Notes: generated by a model not told the origin, from the sequence alone. DNA of 64,000 nt from Gammaproteobacteria bacterium (GCA_013214945.1 JABSRT010000003.1:62001-126000), one strand, 5' to 3'; counted from the stretch's first letter, positions 27,320 to 36,376 are shown. Numbers and translations: made by a program.

Positions 27320-29145
27320 ACCAGATAACCGTCGCAAAATACCTCGCTATTCGTTTAAACGAGCAGCGAGTAGGCACCTTTTTTGGGGTGCCGGGCAATT
27401 ACTTAGGGCCTTGCATTAGCGAATTTGCACAGCACGGCATTCGATGGGTTGGCGGCACCAATGAAATGAATATTGGTTATGCCGCTGACGCGTATGCACG
27501 CCGTCATGGTTTTGCCGTCGTTGGCGTCACTTACGGTGTCGGGGCGTTAAGCATTATTAACCCGATTAGTGGCGCCTATGTTGAAGGCGTACCAATTTTG
27601 GTTATCAATGCCGCTCCCACCTATGCCCAGCAACTTAGCTTACGTGATATTAATTTATTAACCTCACATATGTCCGATAAACAAACCAGTAATTTAGACG
27701 CTTATCATGCGGTCACTGGGGTCGCGCTTAAGATTAATAATGCACGATTAGCGCCCGCGATTATTGATGCAGCTATTGCTGCCTGTTTAACGGAATCTAA
27801 ACCGGTTTATCTAGAAATTAACGAAAACGTCTTTAGTGAGCTTTGTGCCAGCCCCAAAGGTGAACTGTCAGCACAGGGTCGCCAGTTTAGTATCACTAAT
27901 GCCCAAGAAGCCGCAAAAGCCACCGCCGCCCTAATTAATGATCGGGTAAATTACCCCAAGGGGCCGGTATTGTGGGTTGGGCATGAAATAAGTCATTATG
28001 CGATTCAAGACAAGGTTTCGCAGCTGATCACAAAATATGAATTACCTTTTTGTAGCTCAGTGATGGGCAAAGGGGTTATCGCAGAGAGCTCTAGTTTCTT
28101 TAAAGGTGTTTATTCCGGCGCGTCTAGTCAGTTGCCGGTAAGTGACTTTTTTGATGATGAGCAACGATGCCGCATTGGTCTTGGCTCTTGGAGTACTTCC
28201 AAAAATGTTGGCGGAACCCGGGTGATGGGCGCTGACTGGGTTATGTCGATGAAACACAGTGTGACGGTTGGGTCGCAATATTTTCCGAATGTCGGACTGG
28301 CCGATTTTGTTGAGCAACTCGATATTGAATTGGCGAATAACTTAGCCCCACTGCCTGCAATAGTCGAAGCAGAAAATCATAGCTCACTGGCGTGGAAAGT
28401 TGATGAAGACAGAGGGTTTTGTTACGACAACATATTTTCTCGCTTAAACCAATGGTTATGGCAAAGCGAACAACAACCTGACACTATTTCGGCGGATGCA
28501 CCGGGTTTAGCAGCCAACCTAATATCTGATGCCGGTTTTTCTTTAATCGGCTCTCAAAATACCTATCAGCCGCAACCTAGTCGTTTTTATAGTCAGTCGA
28601 CTTGGTTGTCTATTGGTTATTCATTAGGTGCGGTCACAGGGTTGCAATATGCCATTAAAGACGCTGCTGTCACGACCAATGCGACTCACCCAGAATTTAC
28701 CCTTGTTTGCATTGGTGATGGTTCATTTCAAGAAACAGCGCAGGGCTTATCTGACTTAATCCGCAGCCAAACTAATGCCTTGGTGTTAGTCATGAATAAC
28801 GACAACTTTTATGGCATAGAGCAAATGTTGGTCGACGCCGAATATTATGCCCCGGGCAGCGACAACCCTGGCGATATTTACAATCATGTTCAACCATGGC
28901 AATACAGTAAATTGATCGAGGTGTTCCAACAAGGCAGTGGCCCAGTCATGATTAAAGGGCAAGACATTAGCTCGAACGATGCTTTTGCTAGTCTGTTAGA
29001 CGAGTTTTCAGCCAGCTTGCGACAAAACCCTGAGCAACCGCATACGTGGTTGGTGCAATGTATATTGCACCAAAAGGACTACCCGCGTGGGATGCAAAGC
29101 AAAGTAGATCAAGCGCAGCAAAAACGACAACGGCATCTAACATAG
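27316..29145 (+). CDS. Thiamine-diphosphate-dependent 2-oxoacid decarboxylase
   Basis: A 609-residue enzyme of the pyruvate/indolepyruvate decarboxylase group. N-terminal VGTFFGVPGNYL and GGTNEMNIGYAADAYAR contain the conserved Glu that activates the cofactor. The C-terminal domain has the GDGSFQETAQ … MNNDNFYGIE motif that binds Mg-thiamine diphosphate. These enzymes convert 2-oxo acids to aldehydes plus CO2. Translational overlap with the amino-acid oxidase suggests a two-step path: amino acid to 2-oxo acid to aldehyde. It is longer than the usual ~550 residues. A terminator follows at 29176-29208. Confidence 0.88.
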   Translation: MNQITVAKYLAIRLNEQRVGTFFGVPGNYLGPCISEFAQHGIRWVGGTNEMNIGYAADAYARRHGFAVVGVTYGVGALSIINPISGAYVEGVPILVINAAPTYAQQLSLRDINLLTSHMSDKQTSNLDAYHAVTGVALKINNARLAPAIIDAAIAACLTESKPVYLEINENVFSELCASPKGELSAQGRQFSITNAQEAAKATAALINDRVNYPKGPVLWVGHEISHYAIQDKVSQLITKYELPFCSSVMGKGVIAESSSFFKGVYSGASSQLPVSDFFDDEQRCRIGLGSWSTSKNVGGTRVMGADWVMSMKHSVTVGSQYFPNVGLADFVEQLDIELANNLAPLPAIVEAENHSSLAWKVDEDRGFCYDNIFSRLNQWLWQSEQQPDTISADAPGLAANLISDAGFSLIGSQNTYQPQPSRFYSQSTWLSIGYSLGAVTGLQYAIKDAAVTTNATHPEFTLVCIGDGSFQETAQGLSDLIRSQTNALVLVMNNDNFYGIEQMLVDAEYYAPGSDNPGDIYNHVQPWQYSKLIEVFQQGSGPVMIKGQDISSNDAFASLLDEFSASLRQNPEQPHTWLVQCILHQKDYPRGMQSKVDQAQQKRQRHLT

Positions 29146-29175
29146 CAATTTAACACGCTCTATTTATTGCCTAAT

Positions 29176-29208
29176 CAAACCAGGTATTTAACCATGCCTG
29201 GTTTTTTT
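29176..29208 (+). terminator. Terminator of the oxidase-decarboxylase operon
   Basis: AACCAGG/CCTGGTT stem with a 12-nt loop, followed by seven T within the sequence GGTTTTTTT. Placed 30 bp after the decarboxylase stop. Confidence 0.85.
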
Positions 29209-29244
29209 AAGTGTTGTTATAACGCCTTTCTGTTAGCGCTCAAG

Positions 29245-30012
29245 TTAGAACTTGCCATTTTCATTGTTCCATTCACTGCGTGGTGGAATGGTTTCACGCG
29301 TATCCCAATGCTCGACAATTTTGCCATTCGCGAGCCGATATAAATCGTAAAATGACGTATCACGCTTATCGACAGAGCCCTCGCATACCGACAGCACAAA
29401 ATTACCTTGAGCCAATACTCGGTGGCGCTTTTTGTATTCAATGCTAACGCCTTGGTCATGACTCTGAACGGTCAGAGCAGCGCGCAATGCTGGCAAGCCA
29501 TCGGCCACTCGAGCATTGTGCTCGGTGTAAGAGTTTGCACAAACAAAATCCGCCAGCCGATCAATTTGACCATTGATTAGCACGTCAGCGACAAATGCTT
29601 GAATAACTCCCCTGTTGATTTCAGTTTGTTCAAGATCACAGACATTAACTTCGCCATCTACCATGCTATGTCCCGACGAGTTTGGCCCTTGGCGTGATTG
29701 AATATTGTCCCAGTGCTCAACAGTTTGCTCACCTTCAAATCGAAACACTTCAAACCCAATTTTCGAGCTAGCAAAATCATATTCGGTATGTCCGAACACG
29801 TAATCACCATCAGAAAAAATACGCACGATATTGACCTTAGGCGAGCTTTTAGCGATCCGTTTAAAAAGCGCCGCCAACCCTTCACCGCCTTCGTGAGTTA
29901 GCGGATTGTGCTGAATATATTTGTTCGGATTAACGACGGCAACAGACGCGGGATCGCCTGTTTCAATTCCTTTTAATAACGTACAGATTTGCGCTTGGCG
30001 TTTTGAGGTCAT
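29245..30012 (-). CDS. Tandem SnoaL-like (NTF2-fold) protein
   Basis: A 255-residue protein made of two similar SnoaL-like halves. The first has YIQHNPLTHEGGEGLAALF and VEHWDNIQSR; the second has YTEHNARVADGLPALRAAL and IVEHWDTRETIPP. The repeated HN … EHWD pattern is typical of SnoaL-like proteins, a fold used by polyketide cyclases and small hydrolases or isomerases. It is convergent with the oxidase-decarboxylase operon and lacks the direct-repeat promoter, so its link to the cluster is only positional. No substrate can be named. Confidence 0.8.
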   Translation of the reverse strand: MTSKRQAQICTLLKGIETGDPASVAVVNPNKYIQHNPLTHEGGEGLAALFKRIAKSSPKVNIVRIFSDGDYVFGHTEYDFASSKIGFEVFRFEGEQTVEHWDNIQSRQGPNSSGHSMVDGEVNVCDLEQTEINRGVIQAFVADVLINGQIDRLADFVCANSYTEHNARVADGLPALRAALTVQSHDQGVSIEYKKRHRVLAQGNFVLSVCEGSVDKRDTSFYDLYRLANGKIVEHWDTRETIPPRSEWNNENGKF

Positions 30013-30166
30013 AATTGGCTCCGTTTAATCATTAAGCTGTGACACTAACCTCATCATTAACATCAAACTCAGCACACATCTAAGCATCAATTAAAATTAG
30101 ACACTAAAAATCGTGCGTGTTTTATTGTTGTTAATGTGGCTTGTTAGGTTACTAAAAGTCAGACGA

Positions 30167-30382
30167 TTAAAGGCTTTCAACCATTTTTTTAATTTTTACT
30201 GCTTTTTCAAAGTGATCTAATTTATGAGTCATAATCCACCATTGCGCGGCTTCCATTAACAGCGCTGGATCATCATTTTTGTTGGCGAAAAAAGCGTAAA
30301 ATGACAAACCAACATTGGTGCCTTTTTTCTCAATTTTTTCATCACAGACTTTAATAACTTTTAATCTCAGACTTGCTCTCAT
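30167..30382 (-). CDS. Small conserved protein, DUF6500-like
   Basis: A 71-residue protein (MRASLRLKVIKVCDEKIEKK, later GLSFYAFFANKNDD). It resembles small proteins I recall as DUF6500, of unknown function. There is no signal peptide or membrane segment. A GGGAG-like site lies upstream of the ATG. It stands 36 bp upstream of the pseudouridine synthase gene on the same strand and may be co-transcribed. Confidence 0.65.
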   Translation of the reverse strand: MRASLRLKVIKVCDEKIEKKGTNVGLSFYAFFANKNDDPALLMEAAQWWIMTHKLDHFEKAVKIKKMVESL

Positions 30383-30428
30383 ACTACTCCCTCTATTTCG
30401 TTAATATCAAGTGAACGTAACTGCTAAT

Positions 30429-31118
30429 TTAGCGGGTAAATGACTGCACTTCGCCCGGGGTTAAATAGCGCCACTGTCCTTGTACAACATCTAGCGTTAC
30501 TTGGCCAATTTTTTCACGATGTAACGAAATAACCCGATTGCCAACAGCCGCAAACATTCGCTTAACTTGATGAAACTTACCTTGGGTTATGGTTAACAGC
30601 ACTTCTTTAGCACTGATAATCTCTAAGGTTGCTGGCAAGGTTAATTGCTGCTCACCTTGTAATTTAACGCCCTTGGCAAACCTCGCTGCAACATCGTCGC
30701 CAATGGGCTGAGACAAACCAACTCGGTAAACTTTTTGACAATGCTGGCTCGGACGAGTGATATTAAACGACCAACGTCCGTCATCAGTTATTAGCACTAA
30801 ACCTGTCGTGTCAGCGTCTAAACGCCCTGCTATATGTAATTCAGAGACATTATCAACGTTGATGTAATTAAATAAAGACGGATAAACTTCATCGATGTTT
30901 GAACAAATAGTATCGGCTGGTTTATTGAATAAAATGTAACGAAAATCGCGCGTTTTAAGCCGCTGCCCATTAAGCGTTACTTGGTTGTTTTCATGAACCT
31001 GAGTTGCTTGCGTTGTCACAACATCGTCATTAACCCTGACTTGGCCAGCATTAATCAGCTCGGTTGCTTCACTTTTGGTTAACTCGGTACTTTTACAAAC
31101 AAATTTATCTAAGCGCAT
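30429..31118 (-). CDS. 16S rRNA pseudouridine synthase, RsuA family
   Basis: An S4 RNA-binding domain at the N terminus (MRLDKFVCKSTELTKSEA) is followed by a pseudouridine synthase domain with the catalytic motif GRLDADTTGLVLITDDG and QGKFHQVKRMFAAVG. This matches RsuA-type enzymes that modify U516 of 16S rRNA. Size 229 residues from the MRLDKF start; the upstream ATG four codons earlier is less likely by family convention. Probably RsuA or a close paralogue such as an RluE/RluF-like enzyme. Confidence 0.88.
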   Translation of the reverse strand: MRLDKFVCKSTELTKSEATELINAGQVRVNDDVVTTQATQVHENNQVTLNGQRLKTRDFRYILFNKPADTICSNIDEVYPSLFNYINVDNVSELHIAGRLDADTTGLVLITDDGRWSFNITRPSQHCQKVYRVGLSQPIGDDVAARFAKGVKLQGEQQLTLPATLEIISAKEVLLTITQGKFHQVKRMFAAVGNRVISLHREKIGQVTLDVVQGQWRYLTPGEVQSFTR

Positions 31119-31314
31119 GGCAAACAACATTATAACGACGGGGAAAAGCAGTCATTATCCCCGCTCTTCGATAATTAGCAACAGCTAGCAAACCAGCAAT
31201 AAAGCCATGCGACGTTGGATAAATGGGGCTCGTTCTACCGCGACTATGTCTTTGCGCTTGCTACTGCCCAGCTCGCTAGCAAAATGCTAGTCATAAACGC
31301 TTTTCTGATTTACC

Positions 31315-32058
31315 TTACACTGCCCGCCCAGTGGTTAAGAAGTGCACCCAATCTGTTCTCGCTCTTTTATTACATTCAGCCACGGCTAGCTCGACATTGT
31401 AGGGCACCTTAATATGCAGAATATTCCAGCTGCCCGACGTATTATCAACGATTGAATACGACGCCATAGGGTTAAAGCTTTCCATTGAATGCACCACAGG
31501 TTCATCGTCTGTGTATGCTTGCAGCCCAACGCTGCCAGGGTTTATAACGAGTTGCCCAGTGGTTAAACCAACCGTTCTCGGTGTGTGGGTATGCCCACAG
31601 CAAATGAGTTTAGATTGTTGCCCCTTTAACAATTGAATAATCTCACTGTCGCCACGTAAACGCGCATAACCAAGCTCAACGTTTTCGAGTAAATAGATTA
31701 AATCGTCGTCGGGTGTGCCATGACATAAATAAACATCGTCCGTTAACTGAGCATCAAAGGGTAAAGACTTCATCCATGCTATAGGTTCAACGCCGAGATC
31801 GTCAATAATAAATTTCATCGTTGGGTTTGTAGCAATTTCAGCCGCGGTCGCTTCAAATATTTGCCGATCTTGATTACCACAAATGGTCACCATTTGATGT
31901 TGCATTAACAGATCATAAGTTGCTTTAGGCGCAATGGGCCCGTAAAGAATATCTCCGAGGTTTACCATTGTATCGACACAATGTTTTTTTGCGTCGGCAA
32001 TAACCGCTTCTAAGGCAAACACATTACTGTGAATGTCAGACAATACTGCAATCTTCAT
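31315..32058 (-). CDS. YfcE/Calcineurin-like metallophosphoesterase
   Basis: A 247-residue phosphoesterase. It has the metal-site motifs LSDIHSN, NLGDILYGP, ICGNQDRQ, LCHGTPDDD and CCGHTHTPR in order, then the strand VINPGSVG. The family cleaves phosphodiesters or phosphomonoesters; the physiological substrate is unknown. The start is the MKIAVLSDIH Met with AGAGGAAAG just upstream, rather than one six codons earlier. Single gene. Confidence 0.88.
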   Translation of the reverse strand: MKIAVLSDIHSNVFALEAVIADAKKHCVDTMVNLGDILYGPIAPKATYDLLMQHQMVTICGNQDRQIFEATAAEIATNPTMKFIIDDLGVEPIAWMKSLPFDAQLTDDVYLCHGTPDDDLIYLLENVELGYARLRGDSEIIQLLKGQQSKLICCGHTHTPRTVGLTTGQLVINPGSVGLQAYTDDEPVVHSMESFNPMASYSIVDNTSGSWNILHIKVPYNVELAVAECNKRARTDWVHFLTTGRAV

Positions 32059-32076
32059 GCTTTCCTCTTGAGGCAT

Positions 32077-32465
32077 CAGTGATGCTACGCAGCATCGGCT
32101 GCATTGCTATTATTAAATATAAAGTAAAACAATCGACATGGTATGCGCCACTGTCGACTCTTTATCACCGACCGGTGCTACATAATCCATTGCCGACTGT
32201 GCTGAAATGGGGCCAGCTAACTAGGGTTTAATAGTTAAAGACCATAATTGAGATTGTTCAGCGGTTCAATCATTAAGTCGCTGATCAGATGAAATATTAT
32301 TTATGGCAGGTTACAAGATACAGAACGCTCAAAGGATCGCTTTGCAACTAAACGGTGCCTATTAGCCTGCACGGCAGGCAGGCAACTATCTACCGTGTAA
32401 GAAAGTCCGAACTCGAATATTCACAGACAATTTTCAGGGCACAGCTAAAACATAAGAATAACAAC
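32077..32465. other. Intergenic, no feature seen
   Basis: 389 bp between the phosphoesterase and the membrane protein. No open frame with coding character, no clear hairpin and no tRNA are seen. A stretch near 32326-32370 (ATACAGAACGCT …) loosely resembles 41150-41190; this may be chance. Confidence 0.4.
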
Positions 32466-32936
32466 TTAACTGATTTGTATGCACTGAGCCTGCACATTAG
32501 TGTTTAAGCTTAAGATCATTTCATCTGCCCAAAAGACCCCACGAATACTAAAGCCAATAAAAAGAATAATTATCGATGCCAACAAAGCAGAATGTGCTTT
32601 AGCTCGCCAGCCGTAGACATATTTTGTCGGTTTAAAGACTTTTTCTCCTGGCAGCGGGCTTTGTCCAACTTTCAATATTGTATAAATTCTTGGGCCGGTA
32701 AAGGCTAAAAAACCTAAACCAGCAATGAGCGGTAAACCGACGAAAGAGAAATAAATCACAACCTCGGTCCCTGTTATAGCGCCATAACTATAACAATGGG
32801 CATTTTCTGCGTATGTTTCAAACCATGGCAAAAAAACATATTGCACCATCAAAAACAAAACAAAAGACCAAGCTAAGGTTTTTACTAATATGCCAAAGCG
32901 TTCTTCTTTGGAATACTCAGGTGCAAATTTATTCAT
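32466..32936 (-). CDS. Small inner-membrane protein of unknown function
   Basis: A protein of 156-166 residues with three hydrophobic spans (about LAWSFVLFLMVQYVFLPW, VVIYFSFVGLPLIAGLGFLA and ALLASIIILFIGFSIRG). The short loop between spans 1 and 2 contains a Cys-Tyr pair and the C terminus ends with another Cys, so a periplasmic disulfide is possible. I do not recognise the family. The start is uncertain: the second Met (MNKFAPEYSKEERFG) is preferred for its family-like look, but an ATG ten codons earlier is possible. Confidence 0.6.
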   Translation of the reverse strand: MNKFAPEYSKEERFGILVKTLAWSFVLFLMVQYVFLPWFETYAENAHCYSYGAITGTEVVIYFSFVGLPLIAGLGFLAFTGPRIYTILKVGQSPLPGEKVFKPTKYVYGWRAKAHSALLASIIILFIGFSIRGVFWADEMILSLNTNVQAQCIQIS

Positions 32937-33074
32937 TAGCGTTAACGGCTCTCTAGGCTGAAACATTCCGGATAGTCTGTCGGAACATTTTCAGGATATT
33001 TTTAATAAGTGCTTATTAAATACTATCAGCTGTGATTGAAATAACCAGTTAATCCAAGGCTAAGTGATAACGAC

Positions 33075-34268
33075 TTACAGCTTTGTTATCAACGCAATTT
33101 GGTACAAAACGCTTTTTGACTTAGGCAGTTTCCATACGATAAAAACAGGCACAAAAGTAAAAATCATCAAAGCTAATTGCTCTGGCGCATTAAGCGGCAA
33201 TAACTGCAACAAAGACACCACAACGGCCGCCCCGCTCATTTGAATAAATCCTAACAATGCTGACGCAGTACCTGCATTCTCGCCAAAAGGCGACAGCGCT
33301 TGCCCGGTGCAAGTGCCCATCAATAACGAAATCCCTAAACAACTAATCATTACTGGCAGCATAAAAGCAAACGGATGTTGCCATTGCAACAACGCTAACA
33401 TCAGCAAACCCGCGCACAGAATAATAACCATGCCTAGCCCAATGGTTGGTCTAATGCCCAGTTTGGTTAATACCTTTGGTGCCAGAAAATAAGCAATAAT
33501 ATTGAGCGCGGCGTTGCAACTAAACCAAAAAACAAAACCTTGCTGACTCTCGCCTAAATGAATCATTAACCACGCTGGTGAGCTGGTCACAAAAGCCAAA
33601 ATTATCGACATGGTCAACATAACCACGGTTGCATTAAACACAAATAGCGGGTTTTTAAGCATTGGCATAAATCGATTTATGCTAAGCAATTTTTTATCGA
33701 GAAGGGTATTACTTGGCCGTGTTTCAGGTAACGCAAAAACAATAATAACCACAGCAAAGGCGGCATAAAACGCCATTAACTCAAAATTACTGCGCCAACC
33801 AAAATGCTCGGTCAGCACACTACCTAACAACGGCGCAAGAGCCGGCACGCAACAAGTAATGCTGCTGAGATAACTGTAAATCACCCCGCTTTGCATTGGG
33901 TTATACCTATCTCGGACACTGGCAAAAGCAGCAACCACAATTGCACACGCACCAAAACCTTGCGCTATTCTAAGCATTAACAACATTTCAAGACTGGTTG
34001 AAAAAACACAACTCAGTGATGCGACCCCATAAATTACAATGCCGCCAATGGCGACAGGACGCCGGCCATATCGGTCGGCTAATGGCCCACTAATTAACTG
34101 CCCCATGCCCATGCTAAGCAAAAATGCGCTAATGCTCCATTGCATTTGGCTAAGCGATACTGAAAAATCTTGCGCCATTAGCGGCAACGCAGGCAAAAAC
34201 AAATCGACCGCCAGTGGGCTAAAAACAACCATTATCATCAACAATGGCAAAGAACTTCGAATGGTCAT
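33075..34268 (-). CDS. Bcr/CflA-type MFS exporter
   Basis: A 397-residue protein with about 12 membrane spans. The family loop GPLADRYGRRPVAIGG lies between helices 2 and 3, and the N-terminal PLAVDLFLPALP segment is typical of Bcr/CflA drug efflux proteins. A helix-4 RIAQGFGACAIVVAAFASVRD also fits. It is divergent from the LysR gene at 34388, which probably controls it. E. coli has a similar divergent pair (punC-punR), so purine-nucleoside transport is an alternative to drug efflux. Substrate not readable. Confidence 0.85.
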   Translation of the reverse strand: MTIRSSLPLLMIMVVFSPLAVDLFLPALPLMAQDFSVSLSQMQWSISAFLLSMGMGQLISGPLADRYGRRPVAIGGIVIYGVASLSCVFSTSLEMLLMLRIAQGFGACAIVVAAFASVRDRYNPMQSGVIYSYLSSITCCVPALAPLLGSVLTEHFGWRSNFELMAFYAAFAVVIIVFALPETRPSNTLLDKKLLSINRFMPMLKNPLFVFNATVVMLTMSIILAFVTSSPAWLMIHLGESQQGFVFWFSCNAALNIIAYFLAPKVLTKLGIRPTIGLGMVIILCAGLLMLALLQWQHPFAFMLPVMISCLGISLLMGTCTGQALSPFGENAGTASALLGFIQMSGAAVVVSLLQLLPLNAPEQLALMIFTFVPVFIVWKLPKSKSVLYQIALITKL

Positions 34269-34387
34269 CTCTATCTCCTAAAACAAGTGGCAGGAGTATA
34301 TGGTATTAGCGATATGAGCAGAAATGAATTATCATCACCACGATTATTCCAAAGTGGAATACTGAATGTAACGAGGTCTAGGCGGTT

Positions 34388-35314
34388 ATGAATAAGCTCG
34401 ATTTAAATTTATTGAAAGTGTTAGAGATTTTACTTGAGGAACTCAATGTTACGGCAACCGCCAATCGTTTAAACTTGTCACAATCGGCAGTAAGCAAACA
34501 TTTATCACGATTAAGAACCATGTTCGATGACCCGTTGTTTGAACGCACGGCACAAGGCTTAAAACCGACACCACGCACACTAGAACTCGCGCCACAGTTA
34601 CGCCAGATTATTCAACAATTAGAGCAACTGACTCGCCCTAACGCATTCGAACCAGCGCTAAGTGAACGCCAATTTAGTTTGCATATGTCAGAAGCGGCCT
34701 ACTCTTTAACGCTGCCTTTCTTTATGCCCAAGTTATTATCACAAGCACCAAACGTGCGCTTAAAAACCCAAACTTGGCACAAAACAAGCTTAAACGAACT
34801 GCAGCGATGCGAAGTGGATATGGGCATTGCCTGTCGCGAATGGGATCAGCGTTCGGCGTTACATATTAATCAAATTCCGCCAGATATTAACCACGCCGAA
34901 CTATTACAAGATCACTCTTTATGCCTTGTCCGAGAAGGCCACCCTGCGTTAAGTAAACCATGGAGTATTGAGACATTTTTGCAATACCGCCATATCCAAG
35001 TAACGTTAGGCGGTGTCGAACATTGGTTGCTTGACGAAGTGCTAAAAATAAAACAATTGCACCGCGACATTGCCATAGACATGCCCGACTTTCACAGCGC
35101 AATGATCTTATGCGAGCACAGCGATTTAATCTTATGCGCCCCCGCGCGACATGTCGCCAAGCTAGCAGTCGGTTTTAAGTTGCAAGTATTACCAATGCCC
35201 ATTGAAATGGCCCCAGGCGCCTATGTTTTGCTGTGGCATAAACATTATGAACACGACTCTGGCCATCGCTGGTTACGCGAACTGATTATTAATGGAGTAG
35301 CAGAGAAAACATGA
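34388..35314 (+). CDS. LysR-type regulator
   Basis: 308 residues with an N-terminal winged helix-turn-helix (NLLKVLEILLEELNVTATAN, then SQSAVSKHLSRLRTMFDDPLF) and a C-terminal effector domain. The head style (LDLNLLKVL … LFERTAQGLKPT) is closest to the NodD/YbeF-like subgroup. It is divergent from the MFS exporter with a 119-bp promoter gap and is probably its regulator. Its last 158 bp and 42 bp beyond (35157-35356) are duplicated at 36607-36806. Confidence 0.9.
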   Translation: MNKLDLNLLKVLEILLEELNVTATANRLNLSQSAVSKHLSRLRTMFDDPLFERTAQGLKPTPRTLELAPQLRQIIQQLEQLTRPNAFEPALSERQFSLHMSEAAYSLTLPFFMPKLLSQAPNVRLKTQTWHKTSLNELQRCEVDMGIACREWDQRSALHINQIPPDINHAELLQDHSLCLVREGHPALSKPWSIETFLQYRHIQVTLGGVEHWLLDEVLKIKQLHRDIAIDMPDFHSAMILCEHSDLILCAPARHVAKLAVGFKLQVLPMPIEMAPGAYVLLWHKHYEHDSGHRWLRELIINGVAEKT

Positions 35315-35356
35315 GGTTGAACATCTAATACCGTTGCAAGGTGGATTGGCTTCTAC
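35157..35356 (+). repeat. Direct repeat copy A (lysR 3' end)
   Basis: 200 bp nearly identical to 36607-36806; I count two mismatches (35206 A/G and 35306 A/C). Weaker similarity continues for about 45 bp downstream. This copy is part of the intact lysR gene, so it is the original. Confidence 0.95.
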
Positions 35357-35661
35357 ACCGGTGTGGATATAAAGCGTCTTAAAAAGAATTGTGCCGATAT
35401 CAATCATTACTACGGTAATTAGCCACTAAAAAATAAGCCCCGTTTGAAGTGATACCTGACTTTATTTTGTACTGTCTTCTATTTAATAAAAAGAGGTGAA
35501 ATATCTAACTCATTAATTAACTAGTTATTTGTTAGCTAAATAGTTATCCGTGCCCTTTTTAATATCTTTCTTTTAACATCTTTAGACTAGATTTATTCAA
35601 CGGTTAATAGCTTTCAATAAGGTAAAATAGTGCAGCTAACGCGACACAAAAGTCAGACTAA

Positions 35662-35717
35662 TGCCTTGACTGCGAGGGAGCGTCCATATAAGTCCCTTTT
35701 TACGCTCCTTGTTAAGC
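35662..35717. other. attC-like hairpin upstream of the toxin-antitoxin pair
   Basis: GGAGCGT (35677-35683) pairs with ACGCTCC (35702-35708), and the right end GTTAAGC at 35711-35717 fits the integron core consensus GTTRRRY. The left R-box is poor. It could be the recombined edge of an integron cassette, or just a hairpin. The ~300 bp between copy A of the repeat and this site shows no gene. Confidence 0.35.
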
Positions 35718-35769
35718 CTACGACATCACTTTATAATGACCTAATCAAAGACCGATTAAAGGACTTATT

Positions 35770-36018
35770 ATGACTACTCGAATCTTGGCAGAAATTGCCG
35801 CAAGTATCACAGAATTAAAAGCAAACCCTATGAAGGTTGCAGCTAGTGCATTTGGTGAACCTGTTGCCGTTCTAAACAGAAATGAACCTGCCTTTTATTG
35901 TGTTCCTGCGGCTGCGTATGAAATACTAATGGATAGATTAGAAGATCTAGAACTTATCGCAATTGCAGCGGAACGAATGAATGAACCAAGCATTTCGGTA
36001 AATATAGATGATCTATGA
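35770..36018 (+). CDS. Antitoxin, StbD/Phd-YefM type
   Basis: An 82-residue antitoxin. The N-terminal DNA-binding part (RILAEIAASITELKANPMKV) and the GEPVAVLNRNEPAFYCVPAAAYE segment are typical of the Phd/YefM fold, closest to StbD of StbDE modules. The acidic C terminus would bind the toxin. It overlaps the toxin gene by 11 bp. A GGACTTATT sequence precedes the ATG. Probably autoregulated together with the toxin, as is usual for these modules. Confidence 0.85.
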   Translation: MTTRILAEIAASITELKANPMKVAASAFGEPVAVLNRNEPAFYCVPAAAYEILMDRLEDLELIAIAAERMNEPSISVNIDDL

Positions 36019-36295
36019 TCTCGAGTTTAAAAAGAGTGCTTTAAAAGAATGGAAAAAACTGGGCGCGACTCTGCAGGATCAATTCAAGAAAAAGCTCCAA
36101 GAACGGCTTAGTTTCCCTCATGTTGTTTCTGCCAAATTGTCTGGTTCAGATAATATGTATAAAATAAAACTTCGCCAATCAGGCTACCGCCTAGTCTATA
36201 CCGTCGAAGATAAAATCATCACGGTCACTGTGTTAGCTGTCGGTAAACGCGACAAAAGTGACGTGTATCGTAAAGCAATGCACAGACTCGACTAG
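36008..36295 (+). CDS. RelE/StbE-type toxin
   Basis: A 95-residue RelE-fold mRNA interferase. FKKSALKEWKKLGATLQDQF, KLSGSDNMYKIKLRQSGYRL and VLAVGKRDKSDVYRKA follow the StbE pattern, with the basic active-site residues of the fold (Lys, Arg) in place. The reading frame is intact, so it is probably active. Only 3 bp separate its stop from an attC-like sequence. Confidence 0.88.
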   Translation: MIYDLEFKKSALKEWKKLGATLQDQFKKKLQERLSFPHVVSAKLSGSDNMYKIKLRQSGYRLVYTVEDKIITVTVLAVGKRDKSDVYRKAMHRLD

Positions 36296-36298
36296 TAG

Positions 36299-36360
36299 GT
36301 TTAACGCCCAAATATTGGGTAAATTAAACTTGTTGTCCACCTCAGGGCGTGTTGTTATAT
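36299..36360. other. attC-like sequence after the toxin gene
   Basis: It starts with GTTTAAC (fits RYYYAAC), followed by ACGCCC pairing with GGGCGT at 36345-36350, and ends GTTATAT (one mismatch to GTTRRRY). The 62-bp length and the position directly after the stop are as in integron cassettes. The internal pairing is short, so this remains a suggestion. Confidence 0.4.
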
Positions 36361-36376
36361 GGTAAACCCCAAATAG

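Noticed and set aside
33075-35314. Calling the MFS/LysR pair punC/punR
   Set aside because: Divergent arrangement fits, but the LysR protein looks closer to the NodD/YbeF group and the MFS protein fits general Bcr/CflA exporters; gene names would go beyond the evidence.
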